Positions 56,228-64,000 of a stretch of 64,000 bases of DNA are shown one piece after another. The stretch comes from Rhodocyclaceae bacterium (GTDB lineage Bacteria; Pseudomonadota; Gammaproteobacteria; Burkholderiales; Rhodocyclaceae): NCBI GenBank assembly GCA_008080565.1, contig VIKE01000027.1, positions 1-64,000 of the forward strand, in the 5' to 3' direction. Position numbers and translations under genes: made by a program. The notes under the pieces are model-generated. The model made no database searches. It worked only from the letters and a program-made list of their open reading frames with translations, and was not told where the DNA came from. Numbering within the stretch: position 1 is the first letter of the stretch; every line of letters starts with the position of its first letter.

Positions 56228-57394
56228 CAGCGAGCTCCAGAATCACTACTGACGCGCAAACGGTCGCCCTCAAACAGCGGCTTGGATTTTTGCGTCACCA
56301 CTTGCGCGCCTTCGGTCAGGCCATCAAGGATTTCAACCCCATTTTCGGTGCGAATTCCGACGTTGACCGTAACAAACCGGGCGCGACCGTCTTCCACCGC
56401 AAATACGCCGGTTTGTCCGGCCTGCCGGACCAAGGCAGCCGGCGGCAGGGTCAGGGCATTGCTGCGCGCTGGTAAGTTGAGCGTGACTTCCGCCATTTCG
56501 TTAAGCGTCAGCCCCGTGGGTGTTTTATCGAAAGCCACCATGACCAGACGCTCCTCGGTCAAGGCATCGGACAACTGCTCGATACGCGCCAGCTTGCCGC
56601 TGAAACGTTCACCCGGACGACTACGCAGCCTGATACTGGTCGGCAGGCCAAGCGCCAGGCCGGCCGAGCGTCCCTGATCGATACGCACACGCAGCCAGAG
56701 GGAGTCGTTTTCAGCCAGACGCAATACCGCTTGACCGGCCACCGCCGTACTGCCCGGTTCGACATCGCGGGTGATGACCAACCCGGCCACCGGTGCAATC
56801 AGCCGCGTATTGGCCAACTGTTTTTCCAGCGCGGCGGATTCCGACGAAAGGCGGGCGGCATCGGCGCTGGAAACGCCAATATTGGCCAGGCTGGCCTGCA
56901 AGGCGGCGTCGGCAGCACGGGCTTCATGCCCCTTGCTGCGCTCGGCTTCGGTACTGACAAAGCCGCGCTCGCGCAGCGAAGCATAGCGCCTGGCGCTGGC
57001 ATCTGCCGTCGCCTTGCGGCTCTCGGCTTCCTGCGCCTGCGCCTGGCTGGCGGCGACGGAAGACCTGGCGCGCAATATGGCCTGGCGGCTGGCGCTCAGG
57101 CGTTCGTTCAGATCAACCGGGTCCATTTCGGCGAGTAGCGTGCCGGCCTCAACCTGGGCGCCTTGTTCGACATGAACGCCCGGCGACGGTCGGACCGACG
57201 AGAATGTTGCGCCGCGCTTCGACGACGCCGATCCCGAACAGTGTCGGTTTCAGTTCGCCGCGCACGACTTTGGCCGTACTGACCTGAACGGCCCCAGGAC
57301 CACCACCGCGTAGCACTACGATGGCGATAGCGCCGATGACAACCAGAGCGGTCAAGCTAATGGCTTGTTTGCGATTTATAGAAAACTTTTTCAT
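56227..57394 (-). pseudogene. HlyD/MacA-type periplasmic adaptor, frameshifted
   Basis: Two ORFs form one adaptor. The first, from the ATG at 57394, has an N-terminal membrane anchor and VVEARRNILVGPTVAGR, then goes out of frame near 57180. The second (to 56227) carries the alpha-hairpin and beta-barrel domains (LIAPVAGLVITRDVEPGSTAV ... LTLPPAALVRQ). At the junction GGGCGT is followed directly by TCATGTCGAA, where a lipoyl-like segment (about RVLSVHVEQG in relatives) is expected. A loss of about 11 bases between short CGT repeats fits. This is either a true frameshift mutation or a sequencing error. Confidence 0.8.
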
Positions 57395-57425
57395 CAAGGC
57401 GCCCGCTGTTGAAGGAGATTGCGGT

Positions 57426-57935
57426 TTATCGACTACCCAAACGCATCCGTGACAACAGTCCATCCTTGACGATGAACTGGTGCCACAAGGCAGCCAGGAT
57501 ATGCAGGGCAATCAGCCCCATGGCCAGGCGCGAAGCCAGTCCATGAATCTTGCGCGGGGTGAATTGCTTAAAGTCTTCCGGCAAGACGCCGCTGCCGAAG
57601 ACCGCATCAAACGTGCCGCTTTGCAGGCTGAGCATGACGCCGCTGAACACCAGCAGAAGAATGATCAGATTGAGGGCCATGTGTCCGGCCAGCGCCAGCT
57701 TGTGACCGGCAAGGGCAGGCGGTGCCGGGAAGCGGCGGCGCATGACGATGCGACTGATGACGAGCAGCCCGGCCAGCCCCCCAAGCAACATGTGAATGCG
57801 CAGGTTGCCGATTTTGGCAGCGGTATTGGGCAAGTCAGCCAGCACCAGCGTGCCGGTAACGAGCAGGAAAGCGATCAGCGCAGCAGCCAGCCAGTGAATG
57901 ACGACCTGGGGCTTGGTGTAACGAAAGGCTTGCAT
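57426..57935 (-). CDS. Cytochrome b561
   Basis: The 169-residue protein has four membrane helices with haem-ligand His in YTKPQVVIHWLAA, LRIHMLLGG, LALAGHMALN and GLIALHILAALWHQ. This is typical of bacterial b561, which moves electrons between quinol and a periplasmic acceptor such as superoxide. It lies between the exporter operon and the divergent Spy-like gene. Confidence 0.88.
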   Translation of the reverse strand: MQAFRYTKPQVVIHWLAAALIAFLLVTGTLVLADLPNTAAKIGNLRIHMLLGGLAGLLVISRIVMRRRFPAPPALAGHKLALAGHMALNLIILLLVFSGVMLSLQSGTFDAVFGSGVLPEDFKQFTPRKIHGLASRLAMGLIALHILAALWHQFIVKDGLLSRMRLGSR

Positions 57936-58132
57936 GGAAATCTCCCGAAAGTTGGTGTGAGCCTATTTTCGGGATTGCCTGGCGGGCTGTCCTGATGACT
58001 TGGTAACACAGTGTGTCAAATCTTGGATTGTCATGGAGGCTTACCAAAAGCACCCTTTCCGGACATATCTGGCTTACATCTGGCGCTCAGACTTTGTCTT
58101 GCCATGTGGCGTACTTATCGCAGGAGACTTCC

Positions 58133-58633
58133 ATGAAAAACTCTATTCGCAATCTGATTCTTGCCGGTGTGACCGGTGTTTCCCTGATATCTGCTTCTGT
58201 CGCGTTGGCCGGAGGCCCCGGCGGTTGCGGTGGTGGTAATTTTGGCCCGGGTTACTCGAATCACGGCCCGGGCATGATGATGGGGCATGGCTGGGGTGGC
58301 CCGCGCCATGGCGCTTTTTCACCCGAGGAAATGGCCGGCAATCAATTGGAATGGCTCAAAAAAACTCTGAAGCTGCAACCGGATCAGGAAAAACCGTGGA
58401 ATGCATTTGCGGCTGCAGTGGAAACCCAGGCAAAACGGATGGGCGTGATGTATGACGAGAACCCCGGTGCCGCCAAAACGATGCCCGAGCGTATGGACCT
58501 GGCCAGCAAATTCGCCAAGGAACGTGAACGTAGCTTTGAGGAGGTCAGCAAGGCCATGAAGGGTTTGTATGAGGTGCTGACACCCGATCAACGCAAGGTG
58601 CTGGATCGTCGCGGGCCCAGGATGCGGGGTTGA
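58133..58633 (+). CDS. Spy/CpxP-family periplasmic chaperone-like protein
   Basis: The 166-residue protein has a signal peptide (SVALA|GG), a Gly/His-rich stretch (GGNFGPGYSNHGPGMMMGHG) that could bind metal, and a LTxxQ repeat in LTPDQRKVLD. This is the hallmark of the Spy/CpxP family of periplasmic chaperones and metal/stress sensors. It is divergent from b561 and near the two-component system. ATG at 58133 has AGGAGA upstream. Confidence 0.85.
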   Translation: MKNSIRNLILAGVTGVSLISASVALAGGPGGCGGGNFGPGYSNHGPGMMMGHGWGGPRHGAFSPEEMAGNQLEWLKKTLKLQPDQEKPWNAFAAAVETQAKRMGVMYDENPGAAKTMPERMDLASKFAKERERSFEEVSKAMKGLYEVLTPDQRKVLDRRGPRMRG

Positions 58634-58652
58634 GTTCTTTCGACGGGTTTTG

Positions 58653-58685
58653 GCCCAGGAATGCTCGAGTGGTGCGTTCCTGGGC
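58653..58685. other. Hairpin downstream of the Spy-like gene
   Basis: GCCCAGGAA and TTCCTGGGC form a 9-bp stem with a 15-base loop, 20 bp after the Spy-like stop. There is no T tract, so factor-independent termination is uncertain. Confidence 0.35.
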
Positions 58686-58849
58686 GTGCCATGGTTTCAG
58701 CGGCTGAGTGACAGGTAACTGGCGCTTTGCCGCCCGAGTCTGATCGCAGAACCAAGGTCAGCTATGGCCGAACTCCAGACTTAAGGGAGGGCGAGTGTTA
58801 AACGAAGGTGGTAGGCTCTGAGCTTATTGTTCAGCGCGTGGAGGGGAAA

Positions 58850-59092
58850 TTGGCAAAAAAACACAGTATTCGCGCCCAAGCTGAGGCAGACCTTCTGCGA
58901 TTGATTGAGAAAATAATCCAGGAATCTGGAGACGCCGAGAGTTTCAACGCGAGTGCCTGGCTAAAAAGATGGTTGGCTGCGCCCAACCCCGCATTGAACG
59001 CCGCTACCCCAAATAGCTATATGGGCACCAAAGAAGGCAGAAGCCTGGTTGCTGGCCTTCTTGAGAAAATGCAGTCGGGGGCATTTGCTTAG
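58850..59092 (+). CDS. Orphan Xre/MbcA/ParS-type antitoxin C-terminal domain
   Basis: The 80-residue protein starts at TTG, supported by GGAGGGG. It matches the toxin-binding domain of MbcA/ParS/Xre antitoxins, with ASAWLKRWLAAPNPALNAATPNSYMGTKEGRSLVAGLL. The usual N-terminal HTH is absent and there is no RES toxin gene next to it. It is therefore an orphan or a decayed toxin-antitoxin locus. Confidence 0.6.
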   Translation: MAKKHSIRAQAEADLLRLIEKIIQESGDAESFNASAWLKRWLAAPNPALNAATPNSYMGTKEGRSLVAGLLEKMQSGAFA

Positions 59093-59268
59093 CCGGCGTT
59101 AATGCTGATTGGCTCAAACTGCTCTTTTACGAAAGTCCGCAGAATTTGTAGCTGACAGAATCAGTTCAATGTGCCAGCGTCAGGCTCGGCCGACATTCGG
59201 TCATTGCAAAATAGAAGTTAATTTCTTTACCCCTGCTATGCCCTTGTACTCTGCCAAAGGGATCGAAA

Positions 59269-59514
59269 TCAGGCCGGTACAGCGAAGCGCACTTTCAACC
59301 TATCCAAGCCCTGGCAAATGCTTTCAGACAGCTTTATTTCTTCCGTATCCTTCGGCGAGGTATCAGCCGCCCACTCGCAGAAAGACGCCATCAACGCAGC
59401 CTTTTCCGCAGACAACCTTGAGTCAGCCAGCCCAGATTCAATGAACGGAATCAGAGTGGCAGCGGCACGCAACCGGTTCAATTCCGGAGAGGATGGGGGC
59501 AAGGATTTAGGCAT
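59269..59514 (-). CDS. Hypothetical protein of the integrated element
   Basis: The 81-residue ORF (RLRAAATLIPFIESGLADSRLSAEKAALMASFCEWA) looks like a helical soluble protein. It is not recognised. It lies at the far end of the element's leftward genes. Confidence 0.4.
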   Translation of the reverse strand: MPKSLPPSSPELNRLRAAATLIPFIESGLADSRLSAEKAALMASFCEWAADTSPKDTEEIKLSESICQGLDRLKVRFAVPA

Positions 59515-59598
59515 CCAGAAAGTTTAGCAATGCCCCAACCCCAGCCCTTTGCGCTATATCAACCCAGCCTACCGACACTGCTCACTGCCCGAACCGGT

Positions 59599-59778
59599 CT
59601 ATTTCCAAGCGGATAGGAGCAACCACCAAATCAGGCGCAATGGGGCAAAGAATCCATAGACACCCTCACGACATGCATCCCAAAACACCTCAGCCAGTGA
59701 TGCATCAGACCGAACAAACCTCGGGTTTAGTCGCTGCCATTCGTCCCGGCAGCGCCTCGTGAATGGTGCTCGACTCAT
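59599..59778 (-). CDS. Small hypothetical protein with C-terminal hydrophobic segment
   Basis: The ATG at 59778 overlaps the HD-protein stop by 4 bases (ATGA). The 59-residue product, MSRAPFTRRCRDEWQ to the end, has a C-terminal hydrophobic stretch (GFFAPLRLIWWLLLSAWK). Coupling to the upstream gene supports translation; function unknown. Confidence 0.5.
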   Translation of the reverse strand: MSRAPFTRRCRDEWQRLNPRFVRSDASLAEVFWDACREGVYGFFAPLRLIWWLLLSAWK

Positions 59779-60704
59779 CGCCCACCTCCCGTATGGACAA
59801 GCTCGCGGCGTACTGAGCTGAGATGCGGCGGCCACGCAGTTTCACTGCAGGCCCGATCCGCCACGGCCAGGATCATCGCTTCGATAATCTGCGGCTCCCG
59901 GATGCCCAGCCAAGCAGCACCACGTGACGCCGTCAGCGCATGAACCAAGGCTAGATATTGTCCCTCCGGCACAATCACCCCGGCCCTAGCCCGAGCGACA
60001 GCCAGCCATTCGAGAACCGTGTGACGAGCCCCGACCAACTGGCCCCGCTCGGAATACGCATAGCCGTCACGAACCGGGTTTAGCCGAAAATCATCAGCCT
60101 TGCCAGCATCGTGCAACAGGGCAGCGGCGATCAGAACGGATGTCGAAACATCGGTCAGACCATTGGCCAGACTAAGCGCGTGTTCTGCGGTTTCAACGGC
60201 ATGTCGAAGATTGGCGTTAGGCACAGGTTGGTAACAACACAATGCAGCAGGCCCGGTTACAAACCGTTCAAAGCGGCTTCCATCCCACAGCACAGCAGTT
60301 ACCAGATGCTGCATGGGTCGAGAAAGTTGGCACCACAATTGACTGGCGCGCTTCACTAGAACTCGATCACGAACCCAATTGGCAGGCACCGTATCGAACG
60401 GGTTGACCGTCGGCAGGGGCTTATCGAGCAAATCGAGACGCTGGATCCGACAAGCATCGCCCTGACAGACTGGATGCTCGAGTCCGCGCACAGCAACGTA
60501 GCAACCCCGCTTGAGACGAGAATCAACCTGTGCTGATTGCCAGGTGACCTCGCGGGCACCCTGTTCGTGATAGAGCGTTGCGATATTGGTGACGCCCCGT
60601 CCACCTTTGCCGGGAAGCCGCGTAATGCTAGTCAGGCGATAGTAGGTAGCGACCAAGTTCGGAGATTGACCGACAGCCGGAGATAGAGGGATAGATGCGG
60701 TCAT
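59775..60704 (-). CDS. HD-domain phosphohydrolase-like protein of the element
   Basis: The 309-residue protein has an OB-like N-terminus (GCYVAVRGLEHPV) and an HD domain with AALLHDAGKADDFR, plus RHTVLEWL and LVHALTASRGA as further metal-ligand regions. The layout recalls YhaM-like OB-HD exoribonucleases or the HD domain of MOBH relaxases. It starts 4 bases downstream of the integrase stop. The activity is not known. Confidence 0.65.
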   Translation of the reverse strand: MTASIPLSPAVGQSPNLVATYYRLTSITRLPGKGGRGVTNIATLYHEQGAREVTWQSAQVDSRLKRGCYVAVRGLEHPVCQGDACRIQRLDLLDKPLPTVNPFDTVPANWVRDRVLVKRASQLWCQLSRPMQHLVTAVLWDGSRFERFVTGPAALCCYQPVPNANLRHAVETAEHALSLANGLTDVSTSVLIAAALLHDAGKADDFRLNPVRDGYAYSERGQLVGARHTVLEWLAVARARAGVIVPEGQYLALVHALTASRGAAWLGIREPQIIEAMILAVADRACSETAWPPHLSSVRRELVHTGGGR

Positions 60705-60707
60705 GAT

Positions 60708-61955
60708 TCAAACTCCTTCCGAAACGGGATCAAGGACAATTTGTGCCTGGCCATCACCCAGTGACGCCGTCAGCATGCGTTCAAAGGCAGAACCATCACG
60801 CCGGGTGAGATTCGGGACGTAGCGCGAATAGACGCGGAACAGCATCTCGGTGGTGGTGTGCCCCAACTGTCGGGCTATCCACTCGGGGTTCTCCCCCGCC
60901 CCCAGCCACAGCGTGGCGGCGGTATGGCGGCACTGGTAGGGACGCCGAATTTTCAGGCCAAGATGGCGCAGTAGGGGCCGCCAGACTCGGTTGGTGACGT
61001 TCTTGTAATCGAGTGGCTTACCTTCGCTGTTGCAGAACACATAGTCGGAAATTTGGCGCGTTCCGGCTTCCTGGATCTTCAAGGCATCAAAGACCATTTT
61101 GGACATCTGAATATCGCGCTGCGAGGAGTCATTCTTGGTTTCCCCTTCCTCGCCATCGACAATGGTTTCCCGCACCGTCAGAAGGCGCCGATCGAAGTCT
61201 ACATACTTCCATTTCAGGCCATGAACCTCGCCAGTACGCATGCCCGTAAAGAAACGCACGGTGAAATACTGTTTGAAGTCGACACGGACGGTATCGATGA
61301 TCCTTTTGACCTCTTCCAGAGAGAAGGGATCGACATCAGTCCGCTTCACCTTGAGTTGTTTGATGTTCTGGAACGGCGTGCGAAAATCAAAGCGGTCGGC
61401 GGCTTCGCATAGGATTTGCCGCAGCGGATTCAATATCTTGTTGATCCGTGGGTTGGACAATGTTTGTTTCTTGCCCCGTGCTTGAGCTTTGGCGAGGTCT
61501 GCACGGAATGCAAGGATGTCAGCCTTGGTGATACTGCCGACCGCCTTTTCCCCAAACTGAGGAACCAGGCGTTTGTCGATGTCGTCACGCACGGTTTTCT
61601 TGTGCGATCCACGCCACTCGATCTCTTTCTCGCCATACCAGATGTCGGCAAAGTCCTTGAAGAGCGGTGTTGGTTTGGCGGCTGTCGCTCCCGAAACCGC
61701 CTCGGCAATAGCCGTCAGCGCAACGTCCGGGAGCGCCTGACCGAACTTCACAGCATTCTTGCTCGAAGGAAAGAACTGGCGGTAGTTGAAAGTGCCAATA
61801 CTGATTTCCTCCTCGATCTTGCTTAGTACTTTGCTGAGACGCTTTCGATTGGCGGGAGTGTCAGTAAGTGCAGTCTGTTCGCGGCAGCGCTGACCTTGGA
61901 AACGAAAATCCACAAATAGAAGCCCCGTGTCGCTTCGTTGTCGGATGCTACCCAT
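60708..61955 (-). CDS. Tyrosine-type site-specific integrase
   Basis: The integrase has an N-terminal arm-binding region (MGSIRQRSDTGLLFVDFRFQG), a SAM-like core-binding domain (about 110-200), and a catalytic domain. Catalytic residues are Arg in TGMRTGEVHGL, His-x-x-Arg in YQCRHTAATLW, the His in QLGHTTTEML and Tyr in VYSRYVP. ATG at 61955 overlaps the excisionase stop by 8 bases. About 415 residues. It should integrate the element into the adjacent tRNA gene. Confidence 0.88.
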   Translation of the reverse strand: MGSIRQRSDTGLLFVDFRFQGQRCREQTALTDTPANRKRLSKVLSKIEEEISIGTFNYRQFFPSSKNAVKFGQALPDVALTAIAEAVSGATAAKPTPLFKDFADIWYGEKEIEWRGSHKKTVRDDIDKRLVPQFGEKAVGSITKADILAFRADLAKAQARGKKQTLSNPRINKILNPLRQILCEAADRFDFRTPFQNIKQLKVKRTDVDPFSLEEVKRIIDTVRVDFKQYFTVRFFTGMRTGEVHGLKWKYVDFDRRLLTVRETIVDGEEGETKNDSSQRDIQMSKMVFDALKIQEAGTRQISDYVFCNSEGKPLDYKNVTNRVWRPLLRHLGLKIRRPYQCRHTAATLWLGAGENPEWIARQLGHTTTEMLFRVYSRYVPNLTRRDGSAFERMLTASLGDGQAQIVLDPVSEGV

Positions 61956-62181
61956 GGCAGACACCTCCATTTGCCATCGGGATTGCGAATGCCTGGGGAT
62001 TTCCACTCCCCATGTCCTCTTCGATCTTTTCCCAAATAAAGAGAATCTTGCGACCACCGAATGGGCGGATGTAATGCACACCTTCAAGCAACACGCTGTC
62101 CTTCAGGCGCTCACGAATGGTGCGGGAGTCGTACTTGATCCGAGAGGAAAGCTCGTCGGTTGTCAGATAGGTTTGGGCCAT
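61948..62181 (-). CDS. Excisionase/AlpA-like small DNA-binding protein
   Basis: The 77-residue protein has MAQTYLTTDELSSRIKYDSRTIRERL, a MerR/AlpA-type winged-helix opening, followed by a short beta region. Such proteins act as directionality factors beside integrases. The promoter at 62257-62284 and an operator pair lie just upstream. Confidence 0.72.
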   Translation of the reverse strand: MAQTYLTTDELSSRIKYDSRTIRERLKDSVLLEGVHYIRPFGGRKILFIWEKIEEDMGSGNPQAFAIPMANGGVCHG

Positions 62182-62242
62182 GTTTTTCTCCTAGAGTTAA
62201 AATCCGACAGAATTTCATTTAGTCACCCGATGTGCCAAAATG

Positions 62243-62307
62243 TCATCCTGAATGAAATTATACATAGCAAAAAACATCTTTCAAGAACTTTTTATCATTC
62301 TGAATGA
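62243..62307. promoter_or_regulatory. Divergent promoter with two repressor operators
   Basis: TCATTCTGAATGA (62295-62307) is a perfect inverted repeat with a one-base centre; with flanks it is 15 bp. TCATCCTGAATGA (62243-62255) is a copy with one change. Between them, on the minus strand, is TTGAAA-N16-TATAAT (-35 at 62279-62284, -10 at 62257-62262), whose start would fall in the first operator. This fits control of xis/int by the XRE repressor encoded rightward. Confidence 0.65.
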
Positions 62308-62330
62308 TTTTTTTTCACAGGAGATGAAAA

Positions 62331-62533
62331 TGATTCGCTGTCACCTATCCCGAATGATGGGCGAAAGAAAAATGAAAATCGTTGATGTAGCCCGTGAAAC
62401 AGGCCTGCATAGAAATACGATTACGCTTCTCTACAATGAAACCGCTACTCGCATTGACCTCGAAACTATCGACGGTTTGTGCAAACTATTTAGCTGCAAA
62501 GTTGGCGATCTTTTCGAATACTGTCCATCCTGA
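62331..62533 (+). CDS. XRE-family repressor
   Basis: The 67-residue protein from ATG 62331 (AGGAG 7 bases upstream) has a Cro/C1-type helix-turn-helix, KIVDVARETGLHRNTITLLYNE, followed by IDLETIDGLCKLFSCKVGDLFEY. It is divergent from the excisionase/integrase genes, with paired operators between. Confidence 0.82.
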
Positions 62534-62640
62534 AACTCATCTGGCATTGGGCACGAAGAGCAGTAGTCATTTTCCTGTACTACTCAAGGCCGCCTCAAAC
62601 ACCGAGGCACAGGATGGGCACATTTTGGGCACGAGATGGG

Positions 62641-62680
62641 CACAAAATGAAAACGGGTTAGGTGACGATCACCTAACCCG
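62641..62680 (-). terminator. Intrinsic terminator of tRNA-Arg
   Basis: A 12-bp perfect stem (CGGGTTAGGTGA / TCACCTAACCCG) with a three-base loop is followed on the minus strand by TTTTCATTTT. It lies 10 bases after the tRNA 3' end. If the element entered at the tRNA end, this terminator may have been brought in with it. Confidence 0.85.
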
Positions 62681-62689
62681 TTGATATTT

Positions 62690-62766
62690 TGGTGCGCCCG
62701 ACTGAATTCGAATCAGTGACCCCTGCCTTCGGAGGGCAGTACTCTATCCAGCTGAGCTACGGGCGC
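62690..62766 (-). tRNA. tRNA-Arg (anticodon CCG)
   Basis: The minus strand folds as a standard cloverleaf. The acceptor is GCGCCCG/CGGGCGC, the D arm has AGCTCAGCTGGATAGAG, and the anticodon stem CTGCC/GGCAG carries loop CTCCGAA (anticodon CCG). The T arm has GATTCGAAT(T), with discriminator A and encoded CCA. It is a likely attachment site for the adjacent integrase element. Confidence 0.97.
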
Positions 62767-62870
62767 TTTGAGAGGGAAGGATTCTACCCCCAAGGGAAGC
62801 CTTGCGTCCATGACACCTGATCGATTAAGCTCCATCGAATCAACAATATTGCATAAATTATCAAATTGCC

Positions 62871-63734
62871 ATGCCCCTTAGCAGCCACGAACTGTCGCCC
62901 GAAGACCTGCAGAAAGTCATAGCAACCATTGATATCCCGACCTGTCCGCGCATGGTCTGCGACGCCATGGAAGAGGGGCAAAAAGACGAGCCGGACTTGA
63001 TTCGGCTGGCCGAGATCATTGGCAGCGATGCAGGCATGTCGGCCTCCGCCCTGAAACTCGCCAACTCGCCGCTGTTTGGCACGAGCAGTCCGGTTTCCAG
63101 CGTACGCAAGGCCGTCGAGCGTCTCGGAACGAAGAATGTCGTCTGCGTGGTCGTTGCTTCGGCCCTGCGCGCCAGCGTCACGGGCCTGCCGGCGGCGTGG
63201 ATCGAGCAATTCTGGAAGCGGACAACGATGCTGTCCCTTGCATCGAGCATGATTGCCCGCCGCCAGTACGGAATTTCGGCTGATGCTGCGTACACTTACG
63301 CGTTGTTTCACGACGCGGCGATACCGCTATTGATGCGGCGCTTCCCGAATTACGGTGAGGTGCTCGAAAAATGCCGTCGCGAAGGCATCATGCTGAATGT
63401 CGCCGAGGAACAGTATTTCCCGTGCAGCCATCCCGTCGTTGGCTCGTTGCTGGTGCGCAACTGGGGGTTGCCGGCGATACTCGGTCAGGCCATCCGCTTT
63501 CATCACGAGAAAGACGCCTACGACCTGCCGGATCGGACTTTGCCGGGCGGCGCACTTTCGCTGATTGCGGTAACTCAGGTCGCCGAGCACCTGCTCAGCG
63601 AAGTCCTTGACGAGGACATCGAGGTCGGCAACGATTTGTTCGAGCGGGCGCTGGACTTCCTCGGCATCTCGACCGACGACCTCGACGAACTTCGGCACCG
63701 GGTCGCTGCGGCGATCGAGTCCGGCACCAGCTGA
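62871..63734 (+). CDS. HDOD-domain signalling protein
   Basis: The 287-residue protein has the HDOD pattern IPTCPRMVCDAMEE ... LAEIIGSDAGMSASALKLANSPLFG, SVRKAVERLGTKNV, and ALFHDAAIPLLMRRFP, with HHEKDAYDLP near the end. HDOD proteins are HD-like domains that usually lack phosphodiesterase activity and serve in signalling. It is core-type, GC-rich DNA beyond the tRNA. Confidence 0.88.
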   Translation: MPLSSHELSPEDLQKVIATIDIPTCPRMVCDAMEEGQKDEPDLIRLAEIIGSDAGMSASALKLANSPLFGTSSPVSSVRKAVERLGTKNVVCVVVASALRASVTGLPAAWIEQFWKRTTMLSLASSMIARRQYGISADAAYTYALFHDAAIPLLMRRFPNYGEVLEKCRREGIMLNVAEEQYFPCSHPVVGSLLVRNWGLPAILGQAIRFHHEKDAYDLPDRTLPGGALSLIAVTQVAEHLLSEVLDEDIEVGNDLFERALDFLGISTDDLDELRHRVAAAIESGTS

Positions 63735-63736
63735 GT

Positions 63737-64000
63737 TCAGTCGAAGAACGTTCTCGCCGCCTCAAAGCGTGAGGCGTAATAGCGGTCACTGAGGCGGTCG
63801 ATGCGAACCTTCCCGTTGGTCGACGGAGCATGGATGAACCGCGCATCGCCGATGAATATCCCGACATGCGAATACGAGCGGTTGAGGGTATTGAAGAAAA
63901 CCAGATCGCCCGGCCGTAATTCGGTGCGTTCGATCGCCCGGCCATTGCGGGCGATGTCGGCGGCGCTGCCCTGCACCTTCAGGCCCGCCGCCCGGCCGTA
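63737..64000 (-). CDS. NlpC/P60 peptidoglycan hydrolase, C-terminal part (runs off right edge)
   Basis: The C-terminal 87 residues are visible, with LRPGDLVFFNTLNRSYSHVGIFIGDARFIHAPS. This carries the catalytic His (SHVGIFIG) and third catalytic-site His (IHAPS) of NlpC/P60 endopeptidases. The nucleophile Cys lies beyond the window. It likely cleaves peptide stems in the cell wall. Confidence 0.85.
   Translation of the reverse strand, partial: YGRAAGLKVQGSAADIARNGRAIERTELRPGDLVFFNTLNRSYSHVGIFIGDARFIHAPSTNGKVRIDRLSDRYYASRFEAARTFFD

Larger units (their letters stand above)
59269..62689. mobile_element. Small integrated element at tRNA-Arg(CCG)
   Basis: An excisionase-like gene, a tyrosine integrase, an HD-domain protein and small ORFs run leftward on the minus strand from the 3' end of a tRNA-Arg gene, with an XRE repressor facing away. 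This is the usual layout of a tRNA-targeted element. The left boundary and the second attachment repeat were not found; the antitoxin at 58850 may also belong to it. Confidence 0.55.

Noticed and set aside
58600-59270. Second attachment repeat of the tRNA-Arg element
   Set aside because: Scanned by eye for the tRNA 3' sequence (for example CGCCCGACTGAATTC); only poor matches near 58730 and 58980.
1-64000. CRISPR arrays, rRNA genes and insertion sequences
   Set aside because: No regularly spaced repeats, rRNA segments or transposase genes were recognised anywhere in the window.

Overview
The window looks like a betaproteobacterium, most plausibly of the Rhodocyclales (the Azoarcus/Thauera/Aromatoleum/Denitratisoma type). 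This is inferred from gene families: an Aromatoleum-style five-subunit ketone carboxylase, hydrophobic-substrate catabolic operons, PAS/GGDEF/EAL signalling and a second IHF-alpha-like gene. No database search was possible. Base composition changes several times along the window, which suggests an accessory catabolic region assembled between core genes (etfB at the left edge, HDOD and NlpC/P60 genes at the right edge).

Layout. (1) 1-8796, minus strand: 5' end of etfB, a small membrane protein, then a seven-gene acyl-CoA operon (acyl-CoA dehydrogenase, acyl-CoA synthetase, saccharopine-dehydrogenase-like enoyl reductase, SCP2-type thiolase, two SDRs, AcuI-like reductase), divergent from a 905-residue MalT/AlkS-type LuxR regulator (9108-11825). 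(2) 12292-17044: REC-PAS-GGDEF-EAL protein, an MDR oxidoreductase and a CobW-family metallochaperone GTPase whose leader carries an intrinsic terminator. (3) 17536-32364: a five-gene acetophenone-carboxylase-type ketone carboxylase operon (apcABCDE-like), then a YCF48 / MMPL-RND / DUF1302 / DUF1329 cluster of the type found with hydrophobic-substrate catabolism. (4) 32719-40876: EthD-like protein, AcoR-type sigma-54 activator, DUF3135-like protein, SCOT-type CoA-transferase, thiolase and acyl-CoA ligase. (5) 40998-46619: PAS chemoreceptor with a short C-terminus, then a three-gene ABC-3C conflict/defence operon. (6) 46917-51954: LysR, methyltransferase, a run of lipoproteins, IHF-alpha-like protein and a DUF1232 protein. 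(7) 52055-58633: two-component system, MacB/DevCA-like ABC exporter with a frameshifted adaptor, cytochrome b561 and Spy-like protein. (8) about 58.8-62.7 kb: a small integrated element at tRNA-Arg(CCG), with integrase, excisionase, HD-domain protein and XRE repressor.

Working model for regions 3-4. An outer-membrane/RND route handles a hydrophobic compound. A ketone is carboxylated by the Apc-like enzyme to a 3-keto acid. That acid is activated by the SCOT-type CoA-transferase or a CoA ligase and cleaved by thiolase. Three canonical sigma-54 promoters (17536-17550 plus, 25810-25824 plus, 38864-38878 minus) precede the carboxylase, transport and CoA-transferase/thiolase operons. The only sigma-54 activator in the window (33594-35603) lies among them, so this reads as one ketone-responsive regulon. 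The best candidates for a little-described system are this regulon and the ABC-3C operon. Two genes carry visible lesions: a 17-bp tandem duplication in the RND transporter and a frameshift in the exporter adaptor.
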